The notes: generated from the sequence alone by a model not told the origin. Positions 27,600 through 38,746 are shown, counted from the stretch's first letter. The stretch: 64,000 bases of DNA from Acinetobacter lwoffii (GCF_024129435.1 NZ_JAMXXN010000003.1:124001-188000); one strand, 5' to 3'. Numbers and translations: made by a program.

Positions 27600-28238
27600 A
27601 TGGCTATTGGTTTAGTCGGTCGCAAGTGCGGTATGACACGTATCTTTACAGATGCTGGTGTTTCTGTGCCTGTTACAGTGATTGAGGTTGATCCTAACCG
27701 CATCACTCAAATCAAAACGCTTGAAACTGATGGTTATCAAGCGATTCAAATCACTACTGGTGAACGTCGCGAATCTCGCGTAACTAACGCTCAGAAAGGC
27801 CACTTCGCGAAAGCGGGTGTTGCAGCTGGTCGTCTAGTTCAAGAATTCCGTGCTACAGAAGCTGATCTTGAAGGTCGTGAAGTTGGTGGTACGCTTACCG
27901 TTGAATTGTTCCAAGTTGGTCAAGTTGTTGACGTAACTGGTCAATCTAAAGGTAAAGGTTTCCAAGGTGGTGTTAAGCGTTGGAACTTCCGTACGCAAGA
28001 TGCAACTCACGGTAACTCAGTTTCTCACCGTGTTTTAGGTTCTACTGGTCAAAACCAGACTCCTGGTCGCGTATTCAAAGGCAAAAAAATGGCTGGCCAT
28101 TTAGGTGCTGAACGCGTAACTACACAGGGTCTTGAGATCGTTGCTATCGACACAGAACGTTCAGTTCTAGTTGTTAAAGGCGCGGTTCCTGGTGCTACTG
28201 GTGGCGACGTAATCGTTCGTCCTACGATCAAGGCCTGA
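27600..28238 (+). CDS. rplC: 50S ribosomal protein L3
   Basis: An early-assembling large-subunit protein near the peptidyl transferase centre. The 212-residue product starts [16 protein letters not shown]. The ATG at 27600 is nine bases after AGAGG; the earlier in-frame ATG at 27594 is too close. The basic loop [11 protein letters not shown] and [18 protein letters not shown] are intact. Confidence 0.97.
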   Translation: MAIGLVGRKCGMTRIFTDAGVSVPVTVIEVDPNRITQIKTLETDGYQAIQITTGERRESRVTNAQKGHFAKAGVAAGRLVQEFRATEADLEGREVGGTLTVELFQVGQVVDVTGQSKGKGFQGGVKRWNFRTQDATHGNSVSHRVLGSTGQNQTPGRVFKGKKMAGHLGAERVTTQGLEIVAIDTERSVLVVKGAVPGATGGDVIVRPTIKA

Positions 28239-28249
28239 GGGGAAATAAC

Positions 28250-28852
28250 GTGAATTTAAATACTGTTTCCGGCTCTGCTGTTGAATTATCAGAAGTTGCG
28301 TTCGGTCGTGAATTTAATGAAGCTCTTGTTCACCAAGTGGTTACAGCTTATTTAGCTGGTGGCCGTCAAGGTTCAAAAGCTCAGAAATCACGTGCAGACG
28401 TTTCTGGCGGTGGTCGCAAGCCATTCCGTCAAAAAGGTACTGGCCGCGCTCGTGCTGGTTCTATTCGTAGCCCAATCTGGGTTGGCGGTGGTAAAACTTT
28501 TGCTGCTCGTCCACAAGACTGGTCTCAAAAAGTAAACCGTAAAATGTACCGCGGTGCTATGCAATGCATCCTAGCTGAACTTGTTCGTCAAGATCGCCTA
28601 GTTTTAGTTGAAGAGTTTGCTGTTGCAGCTCCAAAAACTAAAGAATTGCTTGCAAAACTTAACGACTTGAATGCGACTCGCGCATTGATCGTTACTGATG
28701 CTGTTGATGAGAACTTGTATCTTGCTGCGCGCAACATTCCACACGTTGATGTGGTTGATGCTGCTGCAATCGATCCGGTTAGCTTGATTGCGTTCGACAA
28801 AGTTGTTATGTCTGTAGCTGCTGCTAAGAAAATTGAGGTAGAACTCGGATGA
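28250..28852 (+). CDS. rplD: 50S ribosomal protein L4
   Basis: Large-subunit protein lining the exit tunnel; in E. coli it represses its own operon. The GTG at 28250 is the start, preceded by GAGGGGAAA. The 200-residue protein keeps the tunnel loop region [19 protein letters not shown]. Its stop overlaps the rplW start by four bases. Confidence 0.96.
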   Translation: MNLNTVSGSAVELSEVAFGREFNEALVHQVVTAYLAGGRQGSKAQKSRADVSGGGRKPFRQKGTGRARAGSIRSPIWVGGGKTFAARPQDWSQKVNRKMYRGAMQCILAELVRQDRLVLVEEFAVAAPKTKELLAKLNDLNATRALIVTDAVDENLYLAARNIPHVDVVDAAAIDPVSLIAFDKVVMSVAAAKKIEVELG

Positions 28853-29169
28853 ACAACGAACGTATCTATCAAGTCCTGCAAGGACCTGTATTCTCAGAAA
28901 AAGCACAAGTTTTAGGTGAAACTGCTGGTGTTCAAGTGTTTAAAGTTGCATTAAATGCAAACAAGCTTGAAATCAAAAAAGCAGTGGAACAACTCTTTGG
29001 TGTGGAAGTTGTTAAAGTTAACACGACTATCACTAAAGGTAAGTCTAAACGCTTTGGTAAAACATTAGGACGTCGTTCTGATGTTAAAAAAGCATACGTC
29101 ACCCTGAAAGCTGGCCAAGATGTTGAAATGGCTGACTTGGGCGATACCGCTGAAAGCACAGCGGAATAA
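28849..29169 (+). CDS. rplW: 50S ribosomal protein L23
   Basis: Protein at the tunnel exit that docks trigger factor and SRP. 106 residues, starting [19 protein letters not shown]. The [21 protein letters not shown] segment is the conserved basic loop. It is translationally coupled to rplD (ATGA). Confidence 0.96.
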   Translation: MNNERIYQVLQGPVFSEKAQVLGETAGVQVFKVALNANKLEIKKAVEQLFGVEVVKVNTTITKGKSKRFGKTLGRRSDVKKAYVTLKAGQDVEMADLGDTAESTAE

Positions 29170-29180
29170 GGACGAGAATT

Positions 29181-30005
29181 ATGCCTATTCAAAAATGTAA
29201 GCCAACGTCTCCAGGACGTCGCTTTGTAGAGAAAGTGGTTCACGATCACCTTCACAAAGGCGCACCATACTCTCCGTTGGTTGAAGCTAAAAAACGTACT
29301 GGCGGCCGTAATAACAACGGTCACATCACGACTCGTCACGTTGGTGGCGGTCACAAGCAGCACTACCGTCTAGTTGACTTTAAACGTAACAAAGATGGTA
29401 TTCCTGCAACTGTAGAGCGTATCGAATACGATCCTAACCGTACTGCACACATTGCACTTGTATTGTATGCTGACGGTGAGCGTCGTTATATCATCGCTCC
29501 TAAAGGCCTTCGCGCTGGCGATAAAGTACAGTCTGGTAACGATGCTCCAATTCGTCCAGGTAACTGCTTGCCGCTTCGCAACATGCCTATCGGTTCTACT
29601 CTTCACAACATCGAACTTAAAATCGGTAAAGGCGCGCAGTTAGCTCGTTCAGCTGGTACTTCAGTTCAGCTGTTGGGTCGTGACGGTTCTTACGCTATCG
29701 TTCGTCTGCGTTCAGGCGAGATGCGTAAAATTCACGTTGAATGCCGTGCTGTGTTAGGTGAAGTATCTAATTCAGAAAGCAACCTTCGTTCACTAGGTAA
29801 AGCTGGTGCATCACGCTGGCGTGGTGTTCGTCCTACCGTTCGTGGTATGGCGATGAACCCAGTTGACCATCCACACGGTGGTGGTGAAGGGCGTAACAAA
29901 GGTATTCAACCTGTAAGCCCATGGGGTCAAAAAGCTAAAGGGTACAAGACACGTACCAATAAGCGTACGACTAAGATGATTATTCGCGACCGTCGCGTTA
30001 AGTAA
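29181..30005 (+). CDS. rplB: 50S ribosomal protein L2
   Basis: A core large-subunit protein needed for subunit joining and peptidyl transfer. 274 residues. The conserved C-terminal [15 protein letters not shown] contains the histidine tied to peptidyl transferase function. It lies 11 bases after rplW. Confidence 0.97.
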   Translation: MPIQKCKPTSPGRRFVEKVVHDHLHKGAPYSPLVEAKKRTGGRNNNGHITTRHVGGGHKQHYRLVDFKRNKDGIPATVERIEYDPNRTAHIALVLYADGERRYIIAPKGLRAGDKVQSGNDAPIRPGNCLPLRNMPIGSTLHNIELKIGKGAQLARSAGTSVQLLGRDGSYAIVRLRSGEMRKIHVECRAVLGEVSNSESNLRSLGKAGASRWRGVRPTVRGMAMNPVDHPHGGGEGRNKGIQPVSPWGQKAKGYKTRTNKRTTKMIIRDRRVK

Positions 30006-30024
30006 CAAGTAAAGGAATCTGACA

Positions 30025-30300
30025 ATGCCTCGTTCTCTGAAAAAAGGCCCATTCGTCGATGCGCACTTGTTCGCTAAGGTTGAAGCGGCTATCGCGGCTA
30101 ATAACCGTAAGCCGATCAAAACTTGGTCGCGTCGTTCGATGATCCTCCCGGATTTTGTTGGTTTAACAATTTCTGTACACAATGGCCGTAACCACGTTCC
30201 TGTGATCGTTTCTGAGCACATGGTTGGTCACAAGCTTGGTGAATTTGCACCAACTCGTACCTATCGCGGTCACGGTGTTGACAAGAAATCTAAACGTTAA
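30025..30300 (+). CDS. rpsS: 30S ribosomal protein S19
   Basis: Small-subunit head protein that pairs with S13. 91 residues, beginning [15 protein letters not shown], with the conserved [15 protein letters not shown]-type segment and [13 protein letters not shown]. Confidence 0.97.
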   Translation: MPRSLKKGPFVDAHLFAKVEAAIAANNRKPIKTWSRRSMILPDFVGLTISVHNGRNHVPVIVSEHMVGHKLGEFAPTRTYRGHGVDKKSKR

Positions 30301-30308
30301 TGGGTGCT

Positions 30309-30641
30309 ATGATGGAAGTAACTGCTAAATTACGCGGTGCCGCTATCTCGGCACAAAAAGCTCGTTTGGTTGCAGATCTTATCCGCGGCAAATCTGTTGC
30401 GCACGCTCTTAACATCCTTAACTTCAGCAACAAAAAAGCTGCAGTTCTAGTTAAGAAAGCGTTGGAATCTGCGATTGCAAACGCTGAACACAATAACAGT
30501 TTAGATGTAGACGACCTTAAAGTTTCTACGATCTACGTTGATGAAGGCATGAGCCTGAAACGTATTATGCCACGTGCTAAAGGCCGTGCAGATCGTATTA
30601 CTAAGCGTACTTGTCACATCACCGTTAAGGTAGGGGTTTGA
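30309..30641 (+). CDS. rplV: 50S ribosomal protein L22
   Basis: Tunnel-wall protein of the large subunit. The ATG at 30309 gives [19 protein letters not shown] and 110 residues. An in-frame ATG at 30300 overlaps the rpsS stop and would add three residues. The hairpin loop [11 protein letters not shown] is intact. Confidence 0.94.
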
Positions 30642-30642
30642 T

Positions 30643-31395
30643 ATGGGTCAGAAGGTTCATCCAATCGGTATCCGCCTAGGTGTTGTGAAACGTCATAACG
30701 CTAACTGGTATGCGAATCCGAAACAATACGCTGAATACTTGCTTAAAGATCTTCAAGTTCGTGAGTTTTTGATCAAAAAACTTAAAAACGCGATGATCAG
30801 CAACATTCTTATCGAACGCCCTACAGGCGCTGCTAAAGTAACTATTAGCACTGCTCGTCCAGGTATCGTAATCGGTAAAAAAGGCGAAGATATTGAGAAA
30901 CTACAACGCGAATTGACATCTATCATGGGTGTTCCTGCGCAAGTAAGTATCAATGAAATTGATCGTCCAGACTTAGACGCGCGTCTAGTTGCTGAAGCTA
31001 TCGCTTCTCAATTAGAAAAACGTGTAATGTTCCGTCGTGCTATGAAGCGTGCGGTACAAAACACAATGCGTGCTGGTGCTAAAGGTATCAAAGTAGAAGT
31101 TTCAGGCCGTTTAGGTGGTGCTGAGATTGCTCGTACTGAGTGGTATCGTGAAGGTCGTGTACCTCTACATACGCTTCGTGCAGATATCGACTATGCGACT
31201 ATGCGTGCTGAGACTACTTACGGTACGATCGGTGTTAAAGTTTGGATCTTCCGTGGTGAGATCTTGGGCGGCATGAAACAAGTCATGAACCCAGCTCCAG
31301 CAGAAGAGCGTCCAGCTAAACGCGGTCGTGGTCGTGGTGAAGGTCAAGAGCGTCGTGGTCGTCGCAATGATCGTTCTGCTGAAAAAGGAGAATAA
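30643..31395 (+). CDS. rpsC: 30S ribosomal protein S3
   Basis: Head protein at the mRNA entry tunnel, with helicase-like activity. 250 residues; KH-domain GXXG loop is seen in [14 protein letters not shown]. The C-terminus is rich in Arg and Gly ([15 protein letters not shown]), a usual feature of S3 tails. It starts one base after the rplV stop. Confidence 0.97.
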   Translation: MGQKVHPIGIRLGVVKRHNANWYANPKQYAEYLLKDLQVREFLIKKLKNAMISNILIERPTGAAKVTISTARPGIVIGKKGEDIEKLQRELTSIMGVPAQVSINEIDRPDLDARLVAEAIASQLEKRVMFRRAMKRAVQNTMRAGAKGIKVEVSGRLGGAEIARTEWYREGRVPLHTLRADIDYATMRAETTYGTIGVKVWIFRGEILGGMKQVMNPAPAEERPAKRGRGRGEGQERRGRRNDRSAEKGE

Positions 31396-31398
31396 TCC

Positions 31399-31812
31399 AT
31401 GTTGCAACCTAAGCGTACTAAATTCCGTAAAGTGCAGAAAGGCCGTAACACTGGTCTAGCACACCGCGGTAGCACAGTATCTTTCGGTACTATTGCACTT
31501 AAATCAGTTGAACGTGGTCAAATGACTGCGCGTCAAATTGAAGCAGCGCGTCGTACAATTAGCCGTCGTATTAAGCGTGGTGGTAAGATCTTTATCCGTG
31601 TATTCCCGGACAAACCGATTACTTCTAAGCCTCTTGAAGTGCGTATGGGTAAAGGTAAAGGTTCTGTGGAATATTGGGTTTGCCAAATCAAACCAGGTAA
31701 AGTCTTGTACGAAATTGATGGTGTTAACGAAGAATTGGCTCGCGAAGCGTTTACGCTTGCAGCAGCTAAACTTCCGTTTAAAACCGCTATCGTGACTCGG
31801 ACGGTAATGTAA
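31399..31812 (+). CDS. rplP: 50S ribosomal protein L16
   Basis: Large-subunit protein organising the A-site tRNA architecture. 137 residues, [17 protein letters not shown] start, and the conserved [13 protein letters not shown]. Its stop overlaps the rpmC ATG by one base. Confidence 0.97.
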   Translation: MLQPKRTKFRKVQKGRNTGLAHRGSTVSFGTIALKSVERGQMTARQIEAARRTISRRIKRGGKIFIRVFPDKPITSKPLEVRMGKGKGSVEYWVCQIKPGKVLYEIDGVNEELAREAFTLAAAKLPFKTAIVTRTVM

Positions 31813-32009
31813 TGAAAACTAAAGATCTACGTGAAAAGTCGGTAGAAGAGTTGACAGCTTTGCTTGATGAGCAACAGCTTAACCAATTCCGTCTTCGTAT
31901 GGCGAAAGCAACTGGTCAATTGGGTAAATCGCATGAAGTTGCACTTACTCGTCAGACTATTGCTCGTATTAAGACCCTCCTTACCGAAAAACAGGGGAAC
32001 GGACAATGA
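31812..32009 (+). CDS. rpmC: 50S ribosomal protein L29
   Basis: Small helical protein at the tunnel exit. 65 residues, [21 protein letters not shown]. It overlaps rplP by one base and rpsQ by four. Confidence 0.95.
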   Translation: MKTKDLREKSVEELTALLDEQQLNQFRLRMAKATGQLGKSHEVALTRQTIARIKTLLTEKQGNGQ

Positions 32010-32263
32010 GTGATAAAACAGTCCGCACGTTAACTGGCAAAGTTGTAAGCGACAAGATGGATAAATCTATCGTTGTTCTTATTGAACGCCAAGTTCAACA
32101 CCCGTTGTATGGCAAATTAATCCGCCGTTCAACAAAATTACATGCTCATGATGAGAACAACACAGCGAAAGCTGGTGATGTTGTAACCATTAAAGAAAGC
32201 CGCCCAATTTCTAAAACTAAGTCTTGGACTCTAGTTGAAGTTGTTGAAGCAGCTGCTGAGTAA
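32006..32263 (+). CDS. rpsQ: 30S ribosomal protein S17
   Basis: Small-subunit 16S rRNA-binding protein. 85 residues with [20 protein letters not shown], the OB-fold core. It closes the S10 operon proper; a 91-base spacer with a hairpin separates it from rplN. Confidence 0.96.
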   Translation: MSDKTVRTLTGKVVSDKMDKSIVVLIERQVQHPLYGKLIRRSTKLHAHDENNTAKAGDVVTIKESRPISKTKSWTLVEVVEAAAE

Positions 32264-32284
32264 TTAACGTTCTTGTTGCATCAT

Positions 32285-32328
32285 CGGTCAATTTCGAGTA
32301 CTCTTTGAGCCTTTCGAAATTTCGACCG
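32285..32328 (+). promoter_or_regulatory. Hairpin in the rpsQ-rplN spacer
   Basis: CGGTCAATTTCGA (32285-32297) pairs with TCGAAATTTCGACCG (32314-32328), allowing a two-base bulge. It lies at the S10/spc boundary, where E. coli spc has its own promoter and the S8 control site is nearby. No clear promoter was seen here. Confidence 0.45.
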
Positions 32329-32354
32329 GTGTTGCTCGGTTTTGGAGTAGGGCA

Positions 32355-32723
32355 ATGATTCAGACCGAAACTATGCTCGACGTAGCAGACAACAGTGGTG
32401 CACGCCGCGTACAATGTATTAAAGTACTTGGTGGCTCGCATCGTCGTTATGCTTCTGTTGGCGACATTATTAAAGTTACTGTAAAAGAAGCAATTCCACG
32501 CGCACGTGTTAAAAAAGGTGACGTGATGAATGCGGTTGTGGTTCGTACAAAATTCGGTATCCGTCGTGCAGACGGTTCAGTGATTCGTTTCGACGATAAC
32601 GCTGCTGTTATTTTGAACAACAACAAAGCGCCGATTGCAACTCGTATTTTCGGACCAGTGACTCGTGAACTTCGTACTGAACAGTTCATGAAAATTATTT
32701 CATTGGCTCCTGAAGTTCTATAA
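32355..32723 (+). CDS. rplN: 50S ribosomal protein L14
   Basis: Large-subunit interface protein, bridging to 16S rRNA. 122 residues, [27 protein letters not shown], with the closing [11 protein letters not shown]. First gene of the spc segment. Confidence 0.97.
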   Translation: MIQTETMLDVADNSGARRVQCIKVLGGSHRRYASVGDIIKVTVKEAIPRARVKKGDVMNAVVVRTKFGIRRADGSVIRFDDNAAVILNNNKAPIATRIFGPVTRELRTEQFMKIISLAPEVL

Positions 32724-32732
32724 GAGGCGATC

Positions 32733-33050
32733 ATGGCTAAGATTAAAAAAGGCGATCAAGTAATTGTGATCGCAGGTAAAGAAAAAGGCAAACAGGGTAC
32801 TGTTCTGTCTGTTTCTAATGACCGTGTTAAGGTTGAAGGCCTTAACTTGGTGAAGAAGCATCAGAAGCCGAACCGTGCTACAGGCGCTGAAGGTAGCGTT
32901 GTAACTCAGGAAGCTTCGCTTCATATTTCAAACGTGGCAGTTTTTAATGCTACAACCCAAAAGGCTGACCGTGTTGGTTACCAAGTGATTGATGGCGTGA
33001 AAACTCGCGTATTCAAATCAAATGGTGAATCAGTGGCGGTAGCGAAGTAA
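32733..33050 (+). CDS. rplX: 50S ribosomal protein L24
   Basis: Assembly-initiating large-subunit protein with a KOW motif (KKGDQVIVIAGKEKGKQGTV). 105 residues, nine bases after rplN. Confidence 0.97.
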   Translation: MAKIKKGDQVIVIAGKEKGKQGTVLSVSNDRVKVEGLNLVKKHQKPNRATGAEGSVVTQEASLHISNVAVFNATTQKADRVGYQVIDGVKTRVFKSNGESVAVAK

Positions 33051-33066
33051 TAGGTTGATATAGGCC

Positions 33067-33603
33067 ATGGCCAGACTTAAAACACGTTACAACGACGAAC
33101 TTAAAGCTCAATTACAAGAAGTATTGGGTGTTAAGAATGTGATGGAGATTCCTCGCATCACTAAAATCACGATCAACATGGGTGTTGGCGCAGCTGCTGC
33201 TGACAAAAAACTCCTTGATGGTGCTCTTTCAGATATGCAAGCTATCGCTGGTCAAAAACCAGTACTTACGTTAGCTCGTAAATCAATCGCTGGTTTTAAA
33301 ATCCGTGATGGTTGGCCGATCGGTTGTAAAGTTACTTTACGCGGCGAACGTATGTACGAATTCTTGGACCGTTTGATCTCGATTGCGATCCCTCGTATCC
33401 GTGACTTCCGTGGTTTCTCTGCGAAATCATTCGACGGTCGTGGTAACTACTCAATGGGTCTTAAGGAGCAAATCATGTTCCCTGAAATCGATTTTGACAA
33501 GATTGATCGTATTCGTGGTATGGATATTACCATTACTACGACTGCTCGCACCGATGACGAAGGCCGTGCGCTTATGCGTGCATTCGGCTTCCCGTTCAAA
33601 TAA
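33067..33603 (+). CDS. rplE: 50S ribosomal protein L5
   Basis: 5S rRNA-binding protein of the central protuberance. 178 residues; conserved [13 protein letters not shown] and [17 protein letters not shown]. Confidence 0.97.
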   Translation: MARLKTRYNDELKAQLQEVLGVKNVMEIPRITKITINMGVGAAAADKKLLDGALSDMQAIAGQKPVLTLARKSIAGFKIRDGWPIGCKVTLRGERMYEFLDRLISIAIPRIRDFRGFSAKSFDGRGNYSMGLKEQIMFPEIDFDKIDRIRGMDITITTTARTDDEGRALMRAFGFPFK

Positions 33604-33612
33604 GAGGTCGAT

Positions 33613-33918
33613 ATGGCTAAGAAAGGTATGATTAATCGCGAATTGAAACGCGAAGCTACTGTTGCTAAATACGCTGCAAAACGTGCTGAATTAAAAGCTG
33701 TTATTGCAAACGTAAATGCATCAGACGAAGAACGTTTCGAAGCGATGATGAAATTACAAGCATTACCACGTAATGCATCTCCAGTACGTCTACGTAACCG
33801 TTGTGGTTTAACTGGTCGTCCTCATGGTTACTTCCGTAAGTTCGGTTTAAGCCGTAACAAATTACGTGAAACAGTAATGCAAGGTGATGTACCTGGCGTT
33901 GTTAAGGCAAGCTGGTAA
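33613..33918 (+). CDS. rpsN: 30S ribosomal protein S14 (zinc-free long form)
   Basis: Small-subunit head protein. 101 residues, the long form without the CxxC zinc pairs. Conserved [21 protein letters not shown] is present. Confidence 0.97.
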   Translation: MAKKGMINRELKREATVAKYAAKRAELKAVIANVNASDEERFEAMMKLQALPRNASPVRLRNRCGLTGRPHGYFRKFGLSRNKLRETVMQGDVPGVVKASW

Positions 33919-33930
33919 GGAGCACTATAG

Positions 33931-34326
33931 ATGAGTATGCAAGATACCGTTGCCGACATGCTAACACGTGTTCGTAACGCACAAATGGCAAAGAAACAAA
34001 CTGTTTCTATGCCTAATTCTAAGTTGAAGGTAGCAATTGCTAACTTACTTCAACAAGAAGGTTATATTTCAAACGTAGAAGTTGCGGATGCTGAAGGCAA
34101 ACCAACTCTTACTTTGACTTTAAAGTATTTCGAAGGCAAACCAGTTATCGAAACTGTGAAGCGCGTAAGCCGTCCAGGTCTACGTCAGTATCGCGGTAAA
34201 GATGCACTTCCTAGCGTTAAGCAAGGTTTAGGTATTGCAATTGTTTCTACAAGCAAAGGCATCATGACTGATCGCGCTGCACGTGCTGCAGGCGTTGGTG
34301 GTGAAGTTATTGCTTTTGTTTCTTAA
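33931..34326 (+). CDS. rpsH: 30S ribosomal protein S8
   Basis: 16S rRNA-binding assembly protein, the repressor of the spc operon in E. coli. 131 residues, with the C-terminal [21 protein letters not shown] signature. Confidence 0.97.
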   Translation: MSMQDTVADMLTRVRNAQMAKKQTVSMPNSKLKVAIANLLQQEGYISNVEVADAEGKPTLTLTLKYFEGKPVIETVKRVSRPGLRQYRGKDALPSVKQGLGIAIVSTSKGIMTDRAARAAGVGGEVIAFVS

Positions 34327-34339
34327 TAGGTGATTCCTC

Positions 34340-34873
34340 ATGTCTCGTGTGGCTAAAGCCCCAGTAACTGTACCTAACGGTGTAACAGTTACTCAGAACG
34401 GCCGGCAGGTCGAAGTGAAAGGCACTAAAGGTACATTGTCTTTCAACCTGCATGCGCTGGTCGAGCTTAAACAGGAAGACGGTATTCTAGCTATTGCTCC
34501 AGTACAAGAGTCGAAAGACGCTTGGATGCAAGCTGGTACTGCTCGCGCTGTGCTTAACAACCTTGTAAAAGGTGTTAGCGAAGGTTTCGAACGTAAGTTA
34601 CAGCTTATCGGTGTTGGTTATAAAGCTGCGGTTAAAGGTGACGTTGTTCATCTTAACCTTGGTTTCTCTCATCCGATCGATTATGCACTTCCTGCAGGTG
34701 TAACTGCTGAAACTCCAACTGCAACTGAAATCATTCTTAAATCTGCTGATAAAGCAGCTTTAGGACAGGTTGCTGCAGATATCCGTGGTTACCGTCCACC
34801 AGAGCCATATAAAGGCAAAGGTGTTCGTTATTCTGACGAAGTTGTACTTCGTAAAGAAGCTAAGAAGAAATAA
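34340..34873 (+). CDS. rplF: 50S ribosomal protein L6
   Basis: Large-subunit protein near the factor-binding site. 177 residues; C-terminal signature [13 protein letters not shown] is intact. Confidence 0.97.
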   Translation: MSRVAKAPVTVPNGVTVTQNGRQVEVKGTKGTLSFNLHALVELKQEDGILAIAPVQESKDAWMQAGTARAVLNNLVKGVSEGFERKLQLIGVGYKAAVKGDVVHLNLGFSHPIDYALPAGVTAETPTATEIILKSADKAALGQVAADIRGYRPPEPYKGKGVRYSDEVVLRKEAKKK

Positions 34874-34887
34874 GGCGCGAGGTTCTT

Positions 34888-35238
34888 ATGAACGAAAAGA
34901 AACAATCCCGTTTGCGTCGTGCGAAAAGCACACGCTTGCACATCCGTGCATTGGGTGCGACTCGTTTGTGTGTAAACCGCACTCCGCGTCACATCTATGC
35001 TCAAGTTATCTCTGCAGATGGTGGCAAAGTATTAGCGCAAGCTTCTACTTTAGACACTACTCTACGTGCGGGTACAACTGGTAACGTTGAAGCAGCTCAA
35101 AAAGTAGGTGCTTTAATCGCAGAACGCGCTAAAGCAGCTGGTGTTACTAAAGTTGCATTTGACCGTTCTGGTTTTAAATATCATGGTCGTATCAAAGCCT
35201 TGGCTGATGCTGCTCGTGAAAACGGCTTGGAGTTCTAA
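34888..35238 (+). CDS. rplR: 50S ribosomal protein L18
   Basis: 5S rRNA-binding protein. 116 residues; basic N-terminus followed by [19 protein letters not shown] and the closing [20 protein letters not shown]. Confidence 0.97.
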   Translation: MNEKKQSRLRRAKSTRLHIRALGATRLCVNRTPRHIYAQVISADGGKVLAQASTLDTTLRAGTTGNVEAAQKVGALIAERAKAAGVTKVAFDRSGFKYHGRIKALADAARENGLEF

Positions 35239-35240
35239 TC

Positions 35241-35738
35241 ATGGCTAAAGTTGAACAAAACGAAGGTCTTGTTGAAAAGCTGGTTGCCGTTGATCGTGTA
35301 GCCAAAGTTGTTAAGGGTGGTCGTATCTTCTCTTTCACAGCATTAACTGTTGTGGGTGATGGTAATGGTCGCGTAGGTTTTGGTCGTGGTAAAGCACGTG
35401 AAGTTCCAGCTGCTATCTCTAAAGCACTTGAAGCTGCTCGTCGCAATATGATTACTGTTGACCTTGTTGATGGTACGTTACAGCACCCAATTCATGCACG
35501 TCACGGCGCTAGCCGCGTATTCATGCAGCCTGCCTCTGAAGGTACAGGTGTAATTGCTGGTGGCGCTATGCGTGCAGTTCTAGAAGCTGTAGGCGTACGT
35601 AACGTGTTGACTAAATGCCGTGGTTCTACTAACGCTGCTAACGTAGTAAACGCAACTTTCAATGGTTTGCGTGATATGACTACTCCTGAAAAGGTTGCTG
35701 CGAAACGTGGTCTTTCAGTAGAACAAATTCAAGGGTAA
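35241..35738 (+). CDS. rpsE: 30S ribosomal protein S5
   Basis: Small-subunit protein involved in decoding fidelity. 165 residues; double-stranded RNA-binding N-terminal domain with [21 protein letters not shown]-type core. Two bases after rplR. Confidence 0.97.
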   Translation: MAKVEQNEGLVEKLVAVDRVAKVVKGGRIFSFTALTVVGDGNGRVGFGRGKAREVPAAISKALEAARRNMITVDLVDGTLQHPIHARHGASRVFMQPASEGTGVIAGGAMRAVLEAVGVRNVLTKCRGSTNAANVVNATFNGLRDMTTPEKVAAKRGLSVEQIQG

Positions 35739-35744
35739 TCAATC

Positions 35745-35921
35745 ATGAAAACGATTAAAGTTACCCAGACTAAATCTGCATCGCACCGCTTGAAAAATCA
35801 CAAGCTTAGCCTGCAAGGTTTAGGTCTGCGTCGTATTGGTCATACTGTAGAAGTGTTAGACACACCTTCTAACCGTGGTATGATCAACCAAGTCTACTAT
35901 ATGGTTAGTGTAGAGGAATAA
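35745..35921 (+). CDS. rpmD: 50S ribosomal protein L30
   Basis: Short large-subunit protein of 58 residues, read directly from the sequence: [20 protein letters not shown] at the start and YYMVSVEE at the end, with [20 protein letters not shown] conserved. It fills the gap between rpsE (six bases) and rplO (three bases). Confidence 0.96.
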   Translation: MKTIKVTQTKSASHRLKNHKLSLQGLGLRRIGHTVEVLDTPSNRGMINQVYYMVSVEE

Positions 35922-35924
35922 GCC

Positions 35925-36365
35925 ATGACTCTGCGTTTAAATACAATTGCACCTGCAGAAGGTGCTAAACGTGATAACCTTCGTTTAGGCCGTGGTATCG
36001 GTTCTGGCGTTGGTAAGACCGGTGGCCGTGGTGTCAAAGGTCAAAACTCACGTAAGAGCGGTGGTACTCGTCCAGGTTTCGAAGGCGGTCAAACAGCACT
36101 TTACCGTCGTTTGCCTAAATTCGGCTTCACTAGCCAATTGGCTTTGAAAACTGCTGAAGTACGTTTATCTGAGCTTGCTAAAGTTGAAGGCGACATCGTG
36201 TCTCTTGAAACTTTAAAAGCTGCGAACGTTGTACGTAAAGACATGATCCGTGCTCGTATCGTACTTTCTGGTGAAATTACTCGTGCATTCACTGTTCAAG
36301 GTGTTGCATTGACTAAAGGCGCTAAAGCTGCTGTTGAAGCTGCTGGCGGCAAAGTCGAGGAGTAA
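35925..36365 (+). CDS. rplO: 50S ribosomal protein L15
   Basis: Late-assembling large-subunit protein. 146 residues; glycine-rich N-terminal [20 protein letters not shown] and [17 protein letters not shown] are conserved. Confidence 0.97.
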   Translation: MTLRLNTIAPAEGAKRDNLRLGRGIGSGVGKTGGRGVKGQNSRKSGGTRPGFEGGQTALYRRLPKFGFTSQLALKTAEVRLSELAKVEGDIVSLETLKAANVVRKDMIRARIVLSGEITRAFTVQGVALTKGAKAAVEAAGGKVEE

Positions 36366-36371
36366 TCCCCA

Positions 36372-37730
36372 GTGTCTATGACTCCTAGTTCTTCAGGTCA
36401 TGTCAACATGATGAAAGGCCAACCATTTCATGTGAAATACCGTGAAATTATTCGTCGAATGATGTTTCTCATTGGTGCGTTGTTGGTGTTTCGACTAGGA
36501 GCGCATATTCCAGTACCAGGCATCAATAATGCTGCGTTAGAAAACTTGTTTAATGCAAACCAAGGTACCATCCTTGGTTTGTTTAACATGTTTTCTGGTG
36601 GTGCATTAGAACGAATGTCTATTCTTGCTCTCGGGATCATGCCATACATCTCTGCGTCGATTATCGTGCAGTTGATGTCAACTGTGGTTCCTTCGCTGGA
36701 AGCTTTAAAGAAAGAAGGCGAGCAAGGCAAACGTAAAATTAATCAATACACACGACAAGGTACATTATTCTTAGCGCTGGTACAGGCGATAGGTATGTGT
36801 GCAGGCCTGATCAGTCAGGGGATTACCCTGAATACTGGTTTGGCTTTTTATGTTCCTGCAGTAACCTCACTGGTTGCGGGGACCATGTTCTTGATGTGGT
36901 TGGGTGAACAGATTACCGAGCGTGGGGTGGGAAATGGTATTTCCATGATCATCTTCGCGGGTATTGTTGCCGGATTGCCTAATCTGATTATGCAATCTTT
37001 CTCCTCTGTAGATAATGGCCAGACCAGCCTGATTGGCTTGGTAATTTTTGGTTTGTTATCTCTGGGTGTTTTGGCAGCGATCGTGTTTATTGAGAAAGCG
37101 CAGCGTCGTATTCCGGTAAACTACGCTCAAAAACAACAAGGTCGTCGTGTATTTACTGCACAGCAGACACATTTGCCATTAAAAATTAATATGGCGGGTG
37201 TGATTCCGGCAATTTTTGCCAGCTCATTACTTTTGTTCCCTGCGAGCTTAGGTCAGTGGGTGGGTAGTGCAGATCCAAATGCTGGATTTATTAAGCGTAG
37301 CCTGCAAGATGTAGCATTGGTATTGTCGCCTGGTCAGCCGTTGTATTTGGTGCTCTTTGGTGCGTTAATTATCTTTTTCTGTTACTTCTATACAGCACTG
37401 GTATTTAGTCCTAAAGAAGTGTCAGAGAACTTGAAACGCAGCGGAGCTTACGTGCCTGGTATACGTCCAGGTGAGCAAACTGCTCGTTACTTAGATCATA
37501 TTCTCAATCGTTTGACATTTATTGGCGCGATTTACATCGCAGTCATTTGTTTGATGCCGATGGTATTGCAAAGTTCATTTGGTATTCCATTCTATTTGGG
37601 TGGTACCTCTTTGCTGATTGTTGTGGTGGTAGTGATGGACTTTATGGCTCAGCTGCAATCACACCTCACTTCGCACCAATACGATAATCAAACGTTAATG
37701 AGAAAAACGACTGCTCATCCTAAGGGATAA
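36372..37730 (+). CDS. secY: Preprotein translocase subunit SecY
   Basis: SecY is the ten-helix channel through which Sec substrates cross or enter the inner membrane. The 452-residue protein starts at a GTG (36372); an ATG two codons later (36378) is an alternative. Typical segments are visible: [13 protein letters not shown] at the first helix, the plug region after it, GILGLF-type [23 protein letters not shown], the cytoplasmic C5 loop with RRIPVNYAQ, and the C6 stretch [15 protein letters not shown]. It sits after rplO, as in most spc operons. No adenylate kinase or infA gene follows. Confidence 0.97.
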   Translation: MSMTPSSSGHVNMMKGQPFHVKYREIIRRMMFLIGALLVFRLGAHIPVPGINNAALENLFNANQGTILGLFNMFSGGALERMSILALGIMPYISASIIVQLMSTVVPSLEALKKEGEQGKRKINQYTRQGTLFLALVQAIGMCAGLISQGITLNTGLAFYVPAVTSLVAGTMFLMWLGEQITERGVGNGISMIIFAGIVAGLPNLIMQSFSSVDNGQTSLIGLVIFGLLSLGVLAAIVFIEKAQRRIPVNYAQKQQGRRVFTAQQTHLPLKINMAGVIPAIFASSLLLFPASLGQWVGSADPNAGFIKRSLQDVALVLSPGQPLYLVLFGALIIFFCYFYTALVFSPKEVSENLKRSGAYVPGIRPGEQTARYLDHILNRLTFIGAIYIAVICLMPMVLQSSFGIPFYLGGTSLLIVVVVVMDFMAQLQSHLTSHQYDNQTLMRKTTAHPKG

Positions 37731-37749
37731 GCGCACTTGAGGTTTCATC

Positions 37750-37866
37750 ATGAAAGTACAAGCTTCTGTTAAGAAAATTTGTGGTAGCTGTAAAGTTATC
37801 CGTCGTAATGGGGTTATCCGCGTAATTTGTAGCGCAGAACCTCGTCATAAGCAGCGTCAAGGTTAA
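37750..37866 (+). CDS. rpmJ: 50S ribosomal protein L36 (zinc-binding form)
   Basis: A 38-residue protein read directly from sequence: [20 protein letters not shown] and an end HKQRQG. Cys11, Cys14, Cys27 and His33 form the zinc site of the C+ form, so the protein is zinc-dependent. It lies 19 bases after secY. Confidence 0.96.
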
Positions 37867-37881
37867 TCTGATTAAGACCTG

Positions 37882-37911
37882 TTGATTTCTGTAGGCGAAT
37901 TAGGTTATTAT
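37882..37911 (+). promoter_or_regulatory. Putative promoter of the alpha operon
   Basis: TTGATT (37882-37887) and TATTAT (37906-37911) are 18 bases apart, ahead of rpsM. It could give rpsM-rplQ a separate transcript. Confidence 0.5.
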
Positions 37912-37938
37912 CCGCCCCTCAAGATTTTTGTGGGGCGG
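37912..37938 (+). promoter_or_regulatory. GC-rich hairpin ahead of rpsM
   Basis: CCGCCCC (37912-37918) and GGGGCGG (37932-37938) pair perfectly around a 13-base loop, starting right after the -10 box. In E. coli the alpha leader is bound by S4. A similar role here is inferred; a partial stop of upstream transcription is the alternative. Confidence 0.5.
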
Positions 37939-37971
37939 TTGATTATCTACTGCCTTTTTGGAGAAAATTGA

Positions 37972-38328
37972 ATGGCTCGTATTGCCGGTGTAAACATTCC
38001 GGATAACAAGCACGCTGTTATCTCTCTAACGTATATCTTTGGTATTGGTCGCCATACTTCAAAAGCTATCTTAGCTGCTGCTGGTATTGCTCCAACTACT
38101 AAGATCCGTGAATTAGATGACGCTCAGCTTGATGCGATTCGTGCAGAAGTTGCTAAGGTTCCGACCGAAGGTGATTTACGTCGCGAAATTTCCATGAACA
38201 TTAAACGTTTAATGGATTTAGGCTGCTACCGCGGTCTTCGTCATCGTCGCAGCTTGCCTGTCCGCGGTCAACGCACCAAAACTAACGCTCGTACCCGTAA
38301 AGGTCCGCGCAAACCTATTAAGAAATAA
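37972..38328 (+). CDS. rpsM: 30S ribosomal protein S13
   Basis: Head protein touching the large subunit and P-site tRNA. 118 residues, [21 protein letters not shown]-type start, and the basic tail [17 protein letters not shown]. Confidence 0.97.
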   Translation: MARIAGVNIPDNKHAVISLTYIFGIGRHTSKAILAAAGIAPTTKIRELDDAQLDAIRAEVAKVPTEGDLRREISMNIKRLMDLGCYRGLRHRRSLPVRGQRTKTNARTRKGPRKPIKK

Positions 38329-38347
38329 GATTTCTGGAAGCTAAAAG

Positions 38348-38734
38348 ATGGCTAAAGATACTCGCGCACGCAAGAAGGTCACTCGTACCGTCTCTGAAGG
38401 TGTCGCACACATTCACGCTTCTTTTAATAACACCATTGTGACTATTACCGATCGTCAAGGTAATGCACTGGCTTGGGCCACTTCAGGTGGACAAGGCTTC
38501 CGTGGATCACGTAAATCAACTCCGTTCGCTGCTCAGGTAGCTGCTGAAGTTGCTGGTAAAGCTGCTTTAGACTACGGTTTGAAAAACTTGGACGTCCTTG
38601 TAAAAGGTCCTGGTCCTGGTCGTGAATCTGCGGTTCGTGCTTTAGGTGCAGTGGGTTATAAAATTAACAGCATTACCGATGTGACGCCAATCCCGCACAA
38701 CGGTTGCCGTCCACCTAAAAAACGTCGCGTGTAA
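38348..38734 (+). CDS. rpsK: 30S ribosomal protein S11
   Basis: Platform protein of the small subunit. 128 residues; conserved [17 protein letters not shown] and closing [11 protein letters not shown]. Confidence 0.97.
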   Translation: MAKDTRARKKVTRTVSEGVAHIHASFNNTIVTITDRQGNALAWATSGGQGFRGSRKSTPFAAQVAAEVAGKAALDYGLKNLDVLVKGPGPGRESAVRALGAVGYKINSITDVTPIPHNGCRPPKKRRV

Positions 38735-38746
38735 GGAGAAACATTC

